Assembly (NCBI RefSeq): GCF_020880995.1
Contig: NZ_JAJISD010000006.1
Coordinates: 1 to 64,000, forward strand
DNA: 64,000 nucleotides
Direction: 5' to 3'
DNA from: Reyranella aquatilis
GTDB taxonomy: Bacteria > Pseudomonadota > Alphaproteobacteria > Reyranellales > Reyranellaceae
The first letter of the stretch is position 1; each line of letters starts with the position of its first letter. A model generated the notes under the pieces. That model saw nothing but the letters and a program-made list of their open reading frames with translations. It was not told where the DNA came from and ran no database searches. The translations under genes were made by a program, and so were the position numbers. Positions 8,181 through 17,115 of the stretch are shown piece by piece.

Positions 8181-8292
8181 CCTCGTCCCGAGGAGCCGTG
8201 CGGAGCATGGTGTCTCGACGGATGGGCAACGAGCGTGGTGCGCGTGCCCACCCTTCGAGACGCGCTCCTTCGGAGCGCTCCTCAGGGTGAGG
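8181..8292. repeat. Dispersed palindromic repeat inside the nitrate operon (copy B)
   Basis: A 112-nt palindromic element running from cctcgtcccgaggagc to gagcgctcctcagggtgagg. It is closely similar to 58390-58502 and related to 19717-19828. It fills most of the 156-nt gap between the flavoprotein gene and nasA, the only sizeable gap in the operon. The last bases (GTGAGG, 8287-8292) lie 14 nt before the nasA start, so the repeat forms the untranslated leader of nasA. Confidence 0.85.
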
Positions 8293-8306
8293 TCGTTGTT
8301 GTCGTC

Positions 8307-10916
8307 ATGACCGCCGCCGGTGTCCACACGACCTGCCCCTATTGCGGCGTGGGATGCGGGATCGTCGCCACGCCCGACGGCCGGGGCGGGGCAGGCATCG
8401 CGGCCGATCACGATCATCCGGCCAATCAGGGACGGCTGTGCTCGAAAGGCGCGGCACTGGGCGAGACCCTGTCGCTGGAGGATCGCCTGCTGCATCCCGA
8501 GATCGACGGCCGGCGGGTTTCCTGGGACGTGGCGCTCGACACGGTGGCGGATGGTTTCCGCAGGACCATCGCCGAACACGGACCCGACGCCGTTGCCTTC
8601 TACGTCTCCGGCCAGTTGCTCACCGAGGACTATTACGCGGCGAACAAGCTGATCAAAGGCTTCCTCGGCACCGCCAACATCGACACCAATTCGCGTCTCT
8701 GCATGGCGTCGTCGGTGGCCGGCCACAAGCGCGCCTTCGGCAGCGATACTGTGCCGGGACGCTATGAGGATTTCGAGCTGGCCGACCTCGTGGTGCTGGT
8801 CGGCAGCAATCTCGCCTGGTGTCATCCCGTGCTGTTCCAGCGGATCGAGGCGGCCAAGCGCGCGCGGCCGTCGATGAAGGTCGTGGTTGTCGATCCGCGC
8901 CGCACCGAGACCTGCGACATCGCCGATCTTCATCTTGCGCTGAAGCCCGGCAGCGACGTGGCGCTGTTCAATGTCCTGCTGGCCGGTCTTTCGGCGCGCG
9001 GCGCGACCGACGGCCGCTTCGTCGCGCAGCACACGTCGGGTCTCGCCGAGGCGCTGGCCGTCGCCCAGGCGACCGACGCCGCCGCCTGCGGCCTCGCGGC
9101 TTCGGATCTCGCCACCTTCCTCGACTGGTTTGCCCGCAGCGAGAAGGCGGTGACGCTCTATTCCCAGGGCGTGAACCAGTCGAGCGCCGGCGTCGACAAG
9201 GTGAACGCGATCATCAACTGCCACCTGCTGACCGGACGCATCGGCCGGGCCGGCATGGGACCCTTCTCGATCACCGGCCAACCCAATGCGATGGGCGGAC
9301 GCGAGGTCGGTGCGCTGTCCAACACGCTGGCGGCCCACATGGACTTCGGCCCGGCGGAGATCGACCGGGTCGCGCGATTCTGGGGCGCGCCTCGCATGGC
9401 GACCCGGCCCGGTCTCAAGGCGGTCGAGCTGTTCGACGCGGTGCGCGCCGGCCGCATCAAGGCGGTGTGGATCATGGCCACCAATCCCGTCGACAGTCTT
9501 CCCGATGCCGATGCCGTCCGCGCGGCGTTGCGCGCATGCGATCTCTCGATCGTGTCGGAGGCGATCCGCGCCACCGACACCGTCGACGCCTGCCGCATCC
9601 GCCTGCCGGCGCTGGCCTGGGCGGAGAAGGACGGCACGGTGACCAATTCGGAGCGCGGCATCTCGCGCCAGCGGCCCTTCCTGCCGCCGCCCGGCGAGGC
9701 GAAGCAGGACTGGTGGATCCTCTCGGAGGTCGCAAAGCGCCTCGGCTATGGCCAGGCCTTCGCCTGGCGCGGCGTCGCCGACATCTTCCGCGAGCACGCC
9801 GCCTTGTCGGCGTTCGAGAACGCGGGCACGCGCGATTTCGATATCGGCGACTGCGCCGCGCTCGACGATGCCGCCTACGATTCGCTGCGACCCTTCACCT
9901 GGGGCGGCGCGAGCGACAAGCGCTTCTTCGGCGACGGCGGCTTCTTCCATGCCGACCGGCGCGCGCGCTTCATCGCCACGACGGCACGCGCGCCCGTGAA
10001 TGCGCCGCAAGCCGCGCGACCGATGATCCTCAACACCGGCCGCGTGCGCGACCAGTGGCATACGATGACCCGCACCGGAAAGTCGGTGCGCCTTGCCGGG
10101 CATCGTCCGGAGCCCACCGTCGAACTGCATCCAGGCGATGCGTCCGCGCGCGGACTTGCGGACGGCGACATCGCGGAAATGTCGAGTGCGTGGGGACGGA
10201 GCGTGATGCGGGTGCATGCGAGCGATTCGGTGCGGCCCGGCGAGGCCTTCGCCCCGATGCACTGGACGGCCCAGGTCAGTCGTGCCGGTCGCATAAACGC
10301 TGCGGTCAACCCGGCGGTCGATCCGATCTCCGGGCAGCCCGAGCTCAAACACACGCCCGTCGAAATTCGACGTCTGGATATGCGCTGGCATGGCACGATT
10401 CTCGCTCGTCGCGCTCTCATGCTGCCGGAGATTTCCTACTGGGCGCGGATGCAGGGCGCCGGCTATCACGCCTACAGCGTGGCGGGCGAGCAGTCCTTCG
10501 CAGTTGCACAACGCATGTTGGCGGCGGCCGTGCGCACGACCAATCCCGGCCCTTGGCTCGTCGGCGAGAAAAATGTCGCCGCCGTCATCAGTGATGGAAG
10601 GGTCGAGGCGATCCTGTCGCTGACCGAGACGCATGACGCCGGGGCCCGCGACCGCTTCGCGCCGTTCATGGCGCTGGATCGCCTGAGCGATGCCCAGCGT
10701 GACCAGCTGCTGCACGGCGGCACCGATATGCATCGCGGCGGCGAGATCTGCGCCTGCTTCGGCGTTTCGTGCGGTGCCGTCGAAGCCGCCATTGCCGATG
10801 GAGCGACATCGCTGGCCGCCATCGGTGCGCAGACCCAGGCCGGAACGAGTTGCGGTTCCTGCCGTCCCGAACTTCGCGCGCTGTTGCGCAAGGCCCGTCT
10901 CGCAAAGGCAGCCTGA
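8307..10916 (+). CDS. nasA: Assimilatory nitrate reductase, catalytic molybdenum subunit
   Basis: 869-residue cytoplasmic molybdopterin oxidoreductase reducing nitrate to nitrite. The N-terminal 4Fe-4S site is C10-X2-C13-X3-C17-X27-C45, followed by the bis-MGD core (SRLCMASSVAGHKRAFGSD, TNPVDSLPDADAVR, YSQGVNQSSAGVDKVN) and dinucleotide-binding C-terminal part (LNTGRVRDQWHTMTRTGKS). A BFD-like [2Fe-2S] domain closes the protein (ICACFGVSC ... TSCGSC). This domain order is that of NasA/NarB-type enzymes. ATG 8307 is preferred to upstream GTG 8235, because the intervening 24 codons are translated repeat sequence. The stop overlaps cysG by one base. Confidence 0.92.
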   Translation: MTAAGVHTTCPYCGVGCGIVATPDGRGGAGIAADHDHPANQGRLCSKGAALGETLSLEDRLLHPEIDGRRVSWDVALDTVADGFRRTIAEHGPDAVAFYVSGQLLTEDYYAANKLIKGFLGTANIDTNSRLCMASSVAGHKRAFGSDTVPGRYEDFELADLVVLVGSNLAWCHPVLFQRIEAAKRARPSMKVVVVDPRRTETCDIADLHLALKPGSDVALFNVLLAGLSARGATDGRFVAQHTSGLAEALAVAQATDAAACGLAASDLATFLDWFARSEKAVTLYSQGVNQSSAGVDKVNAIINCHLLTGRIGRAGMGPFSITGQPNAMGGREVGALSNTLAAHMDFGPAEIDRVARFWGAPRMATRPGLKAVELFDAVRAGRIKAVWIMATNPVDSLPDADAVRAALRACDLSIVSEAIRATDTVDACRIRLPALAWAEKDGTVTNSERGISRQRPFLPPPGEAKQDWWILSEVAKRLGYGQAFAWRGVADIFREHAALSAFENAGTRDFDIGDCAALDDAAYDSLRPFTWGGASDKRFFGDGGFFHADRRARFIATTARAPVNAPQAARPMILNTGRVRDQWHTMTRTGKSVRLAGHRPEPTVELHPGDASARGLADGDIAEMSSAWGRSVMRVHASDSVRPGEAFAPMHWTAQVSRAGRINAAVNPAVDPISGQPELKHTPVEIRRLDMRWHGTILARRALMLPEISYWARMQGAGYHAYSVAGEQSFAVAQRMLAAAVRTTNPGPWLVGEKNVAAVISDGRVEAILSLTETHDAGARDRFAPFMALDRLSDAQRDQLLHGGTDMHRGGEICACFGVSCGAVEAAIADGATSLAAIGAQTQAGTSCGSCRPELRALLRKARLAKAA

Positions 10917-12322
10917 TGCAGACCTTTCCGCTCTTCCTCTCCCTCCAGGGACGCCGCGCGCTGATCGTCGGCGGTGGCGACGCGGCGGCCCGCAAGGCCG
11001 AGCTGCTGCTCAAGGCCGGCGCGCAGGTCTCCCTCGTCGCGGGCACGGTGGGCGGCGAGATCGCCCAGCTGATCGCCGAGGGCCACATCTCCTGGGCCGG
11101 CTGCAACTTCCATGACGGCGAACTGGACGGGATGTCGCTGGTCATCGTGGCCACCGAGGACGAAGCCGAGCAGGCGCGAGTCTCGGCGGCGGCGCAGAAG
11201 CGGTGCGTGCCCGTCAACGTCGTCGACCGGCCTGCCCTGTCCAGCTTCATCATGCCGGCCATCGTCGACCGGTCGCCCGTCACCATCGCCATCTCGACGG
11301 GCGGCGCGGCACCGGCCCTCGCGCGCCGTGTCCGCGCCGAGATCGAGCGCAGCCTGCCCGCCGCGTTGGGCCGGCTCGCGCGCTTCGCCGATGTCTTCCG
11401 CGAACAGGTTCGTCGTACCCTCGTCGTACCGCGTGCGCGGCGTCGCTTCTGGGATCGCGTTTTCGAGGGCCGTGTCGGCGAGCTGGCCCTGGCCGGCGAC
11501 GAGATCGGCGCGCGCCGCGAATTGATCCGCCTGCTCGACGGCGTGCGCAACGAAACGGCGTCGACCGGCATGGTCCACCTGGTGGGCGCTGGCCCCGGCG
11601 ACCCCGACCTGCTGACACTGAAGGCGCACCGGCTGCTGCAACGCGCCGACGTCGTGGTCTACGACCGGCTGGTCTCGGACGAGGTCCTGTCGATGGCGCG
11701 TCGCGACGCGGAGCGCGTCTATGTCGGCAAGCGCCGGGCGAATCATTGCGTGCCCCAGCAGGAGATCAACGACCGGCTGGTGGCCCTGGCCCGCGCCGGC
11801 AAAAGCGTGGTGCGCCTGAAGGGCGGTGATCCGTTCGTGTTCGGCCGCGGCGGCGAGGAGGTCGAGGCGCTGGTGAAGGCGGGCATCGCCGTCGAAGTCG
11901 TACCCGGCGTGACCGCGGCGCTGGGCTGCGCCTCCAGCGCGGGCATCCCGCTCACCCATCGCGACCATGCGCAGGCCTGCGTACTCGTCACCGGTCACCT
12001 GAAGGACGGCACCGTCAACCTCGACTGGGAGATGCTTTCGCGGCCGCGCCAGACGGTCGTCATTTATATGGGAGTGGGAGCCCTGAAGCAGATCGCCTCG
12101 CAGCTCATCGCCCACGGACTCCCGCCCTCAACACCCGTCGCCCTGATCGAGCACGGGACGACCGAGCGCGAAAGGAGGGTGGTGGGAACCCTGGCCACCA
12201 TCGAGGGGCAGGCTCAGAGGGCCATCCTGACGGGCCCAACTTTGTGCATGGTAGGTGAAGTTGTGGGCCTGGCCCTCAGCCGCGACCAGGAATTTAGCTT
12301 TGAGTCGAGAATGGGTCTCTGA
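10916..12322 (+). CDS. cysG: Siroheme synthase CysG (uroporphyrinogen-III methyltransferase / precorrin-2 dehydrogenase-ferrochelatase)
   Basis: 468 residues, close to the 457 of the E. coli enzyme. The N-terminal third is the NAD-dependent dehydrogenase/ferrochelatase (LIVGGGDAAARKAELLLKAG; ISTGGAAPALARRVRAEIE). The C-terminal part is the SAM-dependent uroporphyrinogen methyltransferase (LVGAGPGDPDLLTLKAHRLL, VVYDRLVS, LKGGDPFVFGRGGEE). It makes siroheme for the nitrite reductase upstream, which explains its place as last gene of the operon. ATG 10916 overlaps the nasA TGA. No clear terminator follows before the next gene at 12365. Confidence 0.93.
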   Translation: MQTFPLFLSLQGRRALIVGGGDAAARKAELLLKAGAQVSLVAGTVGGEIAQLIAEGHISWAGCNFHDGELDGMSLVIVATEDEAEQARVSAAAQKRCVPVNVVDRPALSSFIMPAIVDRSPVTIAISTGGAAPALARRVRAEIERSLPAALGRLARFADVFREQVRRTLVVPRARRRFWDRVFEGRVGELALAGDEIGARRELIRLLDGVRNETASTGMVHLVGAGPGDPDLLTLKAHRLLQRADVVVYDRLVSDEVLSMARRDAERVYVGKRRANHCVPQQEINDRLVALARAGKSVVRLKGGDPFVFGRGGEEVEALVKAGIAVEVVPGVTAALGCASSAGIPLTHRDHAQACVLVTGHLKDGTVNLDWEMLSRPRQTVVIYMGVGALKQIASQLIAHGLPPSTPVALIEHGTTERERRVVGTLATIEGQAQRAILTGPTLCMVGEVVGLALSRDQEFSFESRMGL

Positions 12323-12364
12323 TAAGGGTGTCTGTGACAAAAATGCAACAACACCGGGGCAGGG

Positions 12365-13114
12365 ATGCGTAGCTTTGTACTGAGCCTGGCGACTCTGTTG
12401 GCATTTGCCGGCACCGGCTTCGCCCAGACGAATACCGGGGCTTCGACCGCTCCGAAGGTCAAGAGCGCCGCTTCCGCCGACAATTCTAACACGAAGAAGA
12501 AGACAGCCGCACCGGCCAAGTCGGCCAGCGTCCAGAAGGTCGCTGCCCAGCAGAAGAAGGCGCCGGCCGCCACGCCGCAGCAGAATCGCGCCGCCGCCGC
12601 CGCCCGCTACGGCGGCTTCTCGGCCGCCGCGATGGCCGCGCCGGTTCCGGCGCCGGAACTCGACCTGTCGAGCCCGCGCAGCCTCAGCCTGATGAATTTC
12701 AACACCAAGGAAGAGCTGACGGTCACCTACTGGTCGAACGGCGCCTATCATCGCAGCGCGCTCGACCAGCTGAACCAGTTCCTGCGCGACAGCCGCGACG
12801 CCGGCGTGACCGAGATGGACCCGCTGCTGTTCGACGTGCTGTGGCACACCGCCCGCATCTCGGGCTACGCCGGCACGATCGAGGTCCTGTCGGCCTTCCG
12901 CTCGCCCGAGAGCAACGCCTGGCTGGCCAGCGTCAGCCGCGGCGTCGCGCGCGACAGCCAGCACATGAACGGCAATGCGATGGACATCCGCTTCCCGGGC
13001 GTCCCCGTGTTCCGCATCCGCCAGGCGGCGCGCTCGCTCAACATGGGCGGCGTCGGCTTCTATCCGCGCTCCGGTTTCGTGCACCTCGACACCGGTCCCG
13101 TCCGCTACTGGTAA
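12365..13114 (+). CDS. DUF882/YcbK (MepK-like) murein endopeptidase
   Basis: 249 residues with a Sec signal ([21 protein letters not shown]), a low-complexity Lys/Ala-rich linker up to about residue 90, and a C-terminal M15-like metallopeptidase domain. Zinc-ligand motifs are [13 protein letters not shown] (H and D) and FVHLDTG (H). Homologues such as E. coli MepK cut 3-3 meso-DAP cross-links in peptidoglycan in the periplasm. It starts 42 nt after cysG on the same strand but is functionally unrelated. Substrate is inferred from family only. Confidence 0.82.
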   Translation: MRSFVLSLATLLAFAGTGFAQTNTGASTAPKVKSAASADNSNTKKKTAAPAKSASVQKVAAQQKKAPAATPQQNRAAAAARYGGFSAAAMAAPVPAPELDLSSPRSLSLMNFNTKEELTVTYWSNGAYHRSALDQLNQFLRDSRDAGVTEMDPLLFDVLWHTARISGYAGTIEVLSAFRSPESNAWLASVSRGVARDSQHMNGNAMDIRFPGVPVFRIRQAARSLNMGGVGFYPRSGFVHLDTGPVRYW

Positions 13115-13133
13115 GGGCGATACCGGCAAGAGC

Positions 13134-13628
13134 ATGAGCCGTATCGAGATCGTCGAGGGCGACATCACGCGCCTCGACGTCGATGCCATCGTGAATGCCG
13201 CCAACGAAAGCCTGCTCGGCGGCGGCGGCGTCGATGGCGCCATCCACCGCGCCGCCGGTCCCGAACTCCTCGCCGAGTGCCGCACGCTGGGCGGCTGCCC
13301 GACCGGCGAAGCGAAGATCACCAGCGGCTACCGCCTCAAGGCGCGCCACGTCATCCATACGGTCGGCCCGGTATGGCAGGGCGGCCGGCAGGGCGAGCCC
13401 AACCTGCTGGCGCGCTGCTATCGCAACTCGCTGGCGCTGGCGGTCGTGCACGGGCTGCAGAGCATCGCCTTCCCCGCCATCTCGACCGGCATCTACGGCT
13501 ATCCGAAACGCGACGCCGCCGAGATCGCCATCCACGAGGTCAACATGATCCCGATGATCGAGCGAGTCATCTTCTGCTGCTTCGACACGGAAACCGCAGA
13601 CCTCTACCGCGAGATCGCGGGCGTTTAG
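13134..13628 (+). CDS. ymdB: Macrodomain protein (O-acetyl-ADP-ribose deacetylase YmdB-like)
   Basis: 164 residues forming a single macrodomain. Diagnostic segments are the ADP-ribose-binding [20 protein letters not shown], the helix following it ([13 protein letters not shown]), and [15 protein letters not shown]. Family members hydrolyse O-acetyl-ADP-ribose or ADP-ribosyl-protein bonds and bind ADP-ribose in the cytoplasm. The start ATG 13134 lies 19 nt after the preceding stop; the Shine-Dalgarno is weak. It may be cotranscribed with the DUF882 gene. Confidence 0.87.
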   Translation: MSRIEIVEGDITRLDVDAIVNAANESLLGGGGVDGAIHRAAGPELLAECRTLGGCPTGEAKITSGYRLKARHVIHTVGPVWQGGRQGEPNLLARCYRNSLALAVVHGLQSIAFPAISTGIYGYPKRDAAEIAIHEVNMIPMIERVIFCCFDTETADLYREIAGV

Positions 13629-13638
13629 AATCTGCGTC

Positions 13639-13731
13639 ACCCCCTCACCCAACCTCTCCCCCTGGCGGGGGAGAGGAACATGAAATTCAAACTCCTCTCC
13701 CCCGCTAGGGGGAGAGGCTGGGTGAGGGGGC
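13639..13731. repeat. REP-like double palindrome between convergent genes
   Basis: The outer arms (accccctcacccaacctctc... and its complement ending ggtgagggggc) are about 24 nt and nearly perfect. Each arm also folds on itself (ctccccctggcgggggag and ctcccccgctagggggag). It lies between the convergent macrodomain and DUF924 genes and could end transcription from both sides. Similar elements are frequent in alphaproteobacterial intergenic DNA. Confidence 0.8.
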
Positions 13732-13762
13732 TCCGCACCGCCTATCAGTCGCGGGACCTCTT

Positions 13763-14338
13763 TTACTGCCCGTAGCGGTTCGCGTTCTTCAGGTACTCGA
13801 TCTCCTCCGCCGTCGTCGCCCGGCCCAGCACTTCGTTGCGGTGGGGGAAGCGGCCGAAGCGGGCGACGACGTCGCGGTGCTCGATCGCGGACTTGATGTT
13901 GTTCTCCCCGCCGATGGTCTCGAACAGCGCGCAGGCGAGGTGCTGATCGGCCAGATGCTCGCTGTGGCCGAACGGCATGTAGAAGAACAGGCGCATGTCG
14001 GGCGGGAATACCGACGGATAGAAACGCGCCAGGGCGTAACGTGCAGTCTCTATGGCCCGGGCGTCGCCGTCGAAGGCCCGCGCCGTCTTGCGGAAGCAGT
14101 TGCGCGTGAACTGGTCGCAGAGAAGGATCAGCGCCAGCGCGCCCTCGGGCGAGTCCTTCCAGGCGTCGAGTTCACCCGCGAGGGCGCGCGGGATCATGGA
14201 CCCGAACCGCTCGATCATCTCGGCATCGAACTCGGGCGTGCTGGTCCACCAGATGTCACGCGGCTTGCCGCGATCGGGATGCCCCAGCGGCAGGAACCAG
14301 AAATCGATGATGTCGCGGATGGACGGCGCCTGTGTCAT
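13763..14338 (-). CDS. DUF924 family protein
   Basis: 191-residue cytoplasmic protein that matches the DUF924 family: IIDFWFLPLGHPDRGKP and WW near the N-terminus, LALILLCDQFTRNCFR, FFYMPFGHSEHLADQHLA and RFGRFPHRNEVLGR near the C-terminus. The family has an all-helical, TPR-like fold and no established biochemical role. It is convergent with the macrodomain gene and divergent from the sulfatase gene at 14386. Function is unknown. Confidence 0.85.
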   Translation of the reverse strand: MTQAPSIRDIIDFWFLPLGHPDRGKPRDIWWTSTPEFDAEMIERFGSMIPRALAGELDAWKDSPEGALALILLCDQFTRNCFRKTARAFDGDARAIETARYALARFYPSVFPPDMRLFFYMPFGHSEHLADQHLACALFETIGGENNIKSAIEHRDVVARFGRFPHRNEVLGRATTAEEIEYLKNANRYGQ

Positions 14339-14385
14339 GCGGCTTAGTTAGACAGGGCACGCAGAAGCCGTCGAGTGAGGAAACC

Positions 14386-15951
14386 GTGGGCAAGGTCAAA
14401 AACGTTTTGTTCATCATGTGCGACCAGTTGCGCGCGGACCATCTGTCGTGCGCCGGCCATCCGCACCTGAAGACGCCGGCGATCGACGCGCTGGCGGCGC
14501 GCGGCGTGCGCTTCCCGCGCGCCTATGTGCAGTCCGGCGTCTGCGGACCCAGCCGCATGAGTTTCTATACCGGCCGCTACGTGTCGAGCCACGGCGCCAC
14601 CTGGAACCGCGTGCCGCTCTCCCTGCGCGAAAAGACGATCGGCGACTTCCTGTCGGCGGCCGGAATCAAGGTGGCCCTCGCCGGCAAGACCCATGTCCTG
14701 CCCGACCTCGAGGCGCTGGAACGTTTCGGCATCGAGGGCGGTTCGGCGCTGGACGCGCTGATGCGGGCCGGGCGCTTCGAGGAACTCGACCGCTATGACG
14801 GCCATTCGCCGCCGGGCGCCGAGAGCGGCTACGCGGCCTATCTCCGCAGGCACGGCTACGTCTCCGACGATCCGTGGAACGATTTCGTGATCGCGGCCGA
14901 CGGTCCCGGCGGCGAGAAGCTGTCGGGCTGGCACATGCGCAACGTCCATCTGCCGGCACGCGTGAAGGAGGAGCATTCCGAGACCGCCTACATGACGCGC
15001 GAGGCGATGCGCTTCATCGACGAGATGGGCGAGAAGCCGTGGTGCCTGCATCTCAGCTACGTGAAGCCGCACTGGCCCTACATGGCGCCCGCGCCCTATC
15101 ACAACATGTACGGCGCCGCCGACATGCTGCCGCTCAATCGCGACGAGCAGGAACGCGCGAACGAACATCCCGTGCTCGCGGCCTATCGCGAGATGGAGGA
15201 ATCCGTTTCCTTCAGCCGCCCCGAGGCGCCGGGCATCGTGCGACCCGCCTATATGGGCCTGATCCGCCAGCTCGACGACTGGCTCGGCCGCCTGTTCGCG
15301 CACATGGAGCGGGCCGGACGGCTCGACGACACGCTGATCGTCTTCACCGCCGACCATGGCGACTTCCTGGGCGACCACTGGCTGGGCGAAAAAGAGATGT
15401 TCTACGAGGAGGCGCAGCGTGTGCCCTTCATCGTGGTCGACCCCGATCCCGAGGCCGATCTGACGCGCGGCACGGTCGACGAGCGCTTCGTCGAGGCGAT
15501 CGACGTCGTGCCGACCATCCTCGAGACGCTGGGCCTGCCGCCGCAGGACCATCTGCTGGAGGGCCGATCGCTGCTGCCATTGCTGCGCAGGATCCATCTC
15601 GACGGCTGGCGCGACGCGGTCTTTTCCGAACTCGACTATTCCTTCCGCGAGGCGCGCAAGATCCTCGGCCGCAAGCCTTCGGAATGCCGCGCCATCATGG
15701 TGCGCACCGATCGCTGGAAATACGTCTGGTGGCAGGGATACCGGCCGATGCTGTTCGATCTTGCCAACGATCCGAAGGAGCGCCGCGACCTCGGCGGCGA
15801 TCTCACCTACGCGCCGATCTTCCGCGAGATGGAGGAGCGGCTGAACGCCTGGGCCAAAGCGCGCAAGAGCCGCGTCACCGTCGACGATGCCTATGTCGAG
15901 GCCCGTACGGCCAAGCACCGCCAGCACGGCATCTTCTTCGGGCAGTGGTAG
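14386..15951 (+). CDS. Sulfatase / phosphonate monoester hydrolase-like enzyme
   Basis: 521 residues of the type I sulfatase branch of the alkaline phosphatase superfamily. Metal-binding MCDQLRADH comes at the N-terminus, the nucleophile motif C53-G-P-S-R (residues 53-57, within VCGPSRMSFYTGRY) should be converted to formylglycine, and FTADHGDFLGDHWL supplies further metal ligands. The overall order is closest to what I know of Rhizobium phosphonate monoester hydrolase, so the substrate may be a sulfate, phosphonate or phosphodiester. GTG 14386 is chosen because GTGAGG lies 5 nt upstream; a GTG at 14332 would overlap the divergent gene. No signal peptide is seen. Confidence 0.82.
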   Translation: MGKVKNVLFIMCDQLRADHLSCAGHPHLKTPAIDALAARGVRFPRAYVQSGVCGPSRMSFYTGRYVSSHGATWNRVPLSLREKTIGDFLSAAGIKVALAGKTHVLPDLEALERFGIEGGSALDALMRAGRFEELDRYDGHSPPGAESGYAAYLRRHGYVSDDPWNDFVIAADGPGGEKLSGWHMRNVHLPARVKEEHSETAYMTREAMRFIDEMGEKPWCLHLSYVKPHWPYMAPAPYHNMYGAADMLPLNRDEQERANEHPVLAAYREMEESVSFSRPEAPGIVRPAYMGLIRQLDDWLGRLFAHMERAGRLDDTLIVFTADHGDFLGDHWLGEKEMFYEEAQRVPFIVVDPDPEADLTRGTVDERFVEAIDVVPTILETLGLPPQDHLLEGRSLLPLLRRIHLDGWRDAVFSELDYSFREARKILGRKPSECRAIMVRTDRWKYVWWQGYRPMLFDLANDPKERRDLGGDLTYAPIFREMEERLNAWAKARKSRVTVDDAYVEARTAKHRQHGIFFGQW

Positions 15952-15953
15952 GA

Positions 15954-16973
15954 ATGAGTGGTGACATGAGCACGAAGCCCTACATCCTCCATGGCATCGC
16001 CCCGTCGCCCTATTCGGTGAAGATGCGCGCCCTGCTGCGCTATCGCCGCCTGCCGTTCGTGTGGCAGGCCGATGGCACCGCCCGCGACGTCGCCGTCGCC
16101 GCCGGTCTGCCGCCGGTCATTCCGGTGCTGCGCTTCCCCGACGGCACGCTGATGAACGATTCGACGCCGCTCGCCCATGCGCTGGAGCGCGCGCATCCCG
16201 GCCAGCGCTCGATCATCCCCGACGATCCCGCGCATGCCTATCTCAGCGACCTGCTGGAGGACTTCGGCGACGAGTGGGTCACCAAGGCGATGTTCCACTA
16301 TCGCTGGTTCTACGCCGCCGATCGCGAATTCGCGCAGGTCTGGGTGATCACCTCGCGCAACCCGCAGATGCCGGAGGCCGCGCGGCGCGAGGCGATGCAG
16401 GCCTTCAACGACCGCCAGGTCGGTCGCATGGCGATGGTCGGCTGCACCGACGCCAACAGGCCCGTCATCGAGGACAGCTACCGCTTCATCCTCGACACGC
16501 TCGACGCCCATGTGCGCCGTCAGGAGTTCCTGTTCGGCTCGCGCCCGTCGCTGGCCGATTTCGGTCTGTTCGGCCAGCTGCAGATCCTGTCGGTCGATCC
16601 CACGCCGATGGTGGAGATGCGGCGGCGCGCGCCCGACGTCTATTGCTGGCTGCTGCGCCTCGACGATGCCTCGGGCGTCGAGGGCGAATGGCTGGCGGCC
16701 GATGCGCCGCTGCCCGGAACGCTGCTCGCGCTGCTGAAGCATTGCGGCGAGACCTACCTGCCGTTCCTCAGCGCCAACCGCGCGGCGCTGGAAGCCGGCG
16801 CGCCGTCGGTCGACCTCGAGATCCTCGGGCGGCCCTGGAGCCAGGCGCCGTTCCGCTACCAGGCCAAGTGCTACGACGCGCTGCGCAAGAAACTCGCCGC
16901 CCTGCCGGCGAATGTCCGGCGCCGGCTCGATCCCGTGCTTGCCGATACCGGCTGCCTGCGCTGGCTCGCGTGA
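15954..16973 (+). CDS. Glutathione S-transferase family protein (two-domain, unusually long)
   Basis: 339 residues. The N-terminal thioredoxin-like domain (ILHGIAPSPYSVKMRALLRY; PVLRFPDGTLMNDSTPLAHAL) is typical of the GST superfamily and is followed by a helical C-terminal region (RPSLADFGLFGQLQIL). It is over 100 residues longer than most GSTs. It starts 3 nt after the sulfatase gene and is probably cotranscribed. An alternative ATG at 15966 is in frame and has better spacing to a purine-rich stretch, so the first four residues are uncertain. The substrate cannot be told. Confidence 0.72.
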   Translation: MSGDMSTKPYILHGIAPSPYSVKMRALLRYRRLPFVWQADGTARDVAVAAGLPPVIPVLRFPDGTLMNDSTPLAHALERAHPGQRSIIPDDPAHAYLSDLLEDFGDEWVTKAMFHYRWFYAADREFAQVWVITSRNPQMPEAARREAMQAFNDRQVGRMAMVGCTDANRPVIEDSYRFILDTLDAHVRRQEFLFGSRPSLADFGLFGQLQILSVDPTPMVEMRRRAPDVYCWLLRLDDASGVEGEWLAADAPLPGTLLALLKHCGETYLPFLSANRAALEAGAPSVDLEILGRPWSQAPFRYQAKCYDALRKKLAALPANVRRRLDPVLADTGCLRWLA

Positions 16974-17115
16974 TGGCGGCACTGCAGTAGGCGATCCCGC
17001 CCGCGGAGCGACCTCGCAGGCCGCAGCGCGAGCGGGGAACACGGCCTTGCGTGACGCCCGTCAGACGGGCTGTTAGCGTCCGCGCACAGATCAAGAAAAG
17101 GTGCGTGGAGGAGTT

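Noticed and set aside
6465..10733. 1422-residue open frame on the minus strand opposite nirA/flavoprotein/nasA
   Set aside because: It is the antisense shadow of clearly conserved plus-strand genes; long open shadows are common at this GC content and the translation is Arg/Ala-rich without domains.
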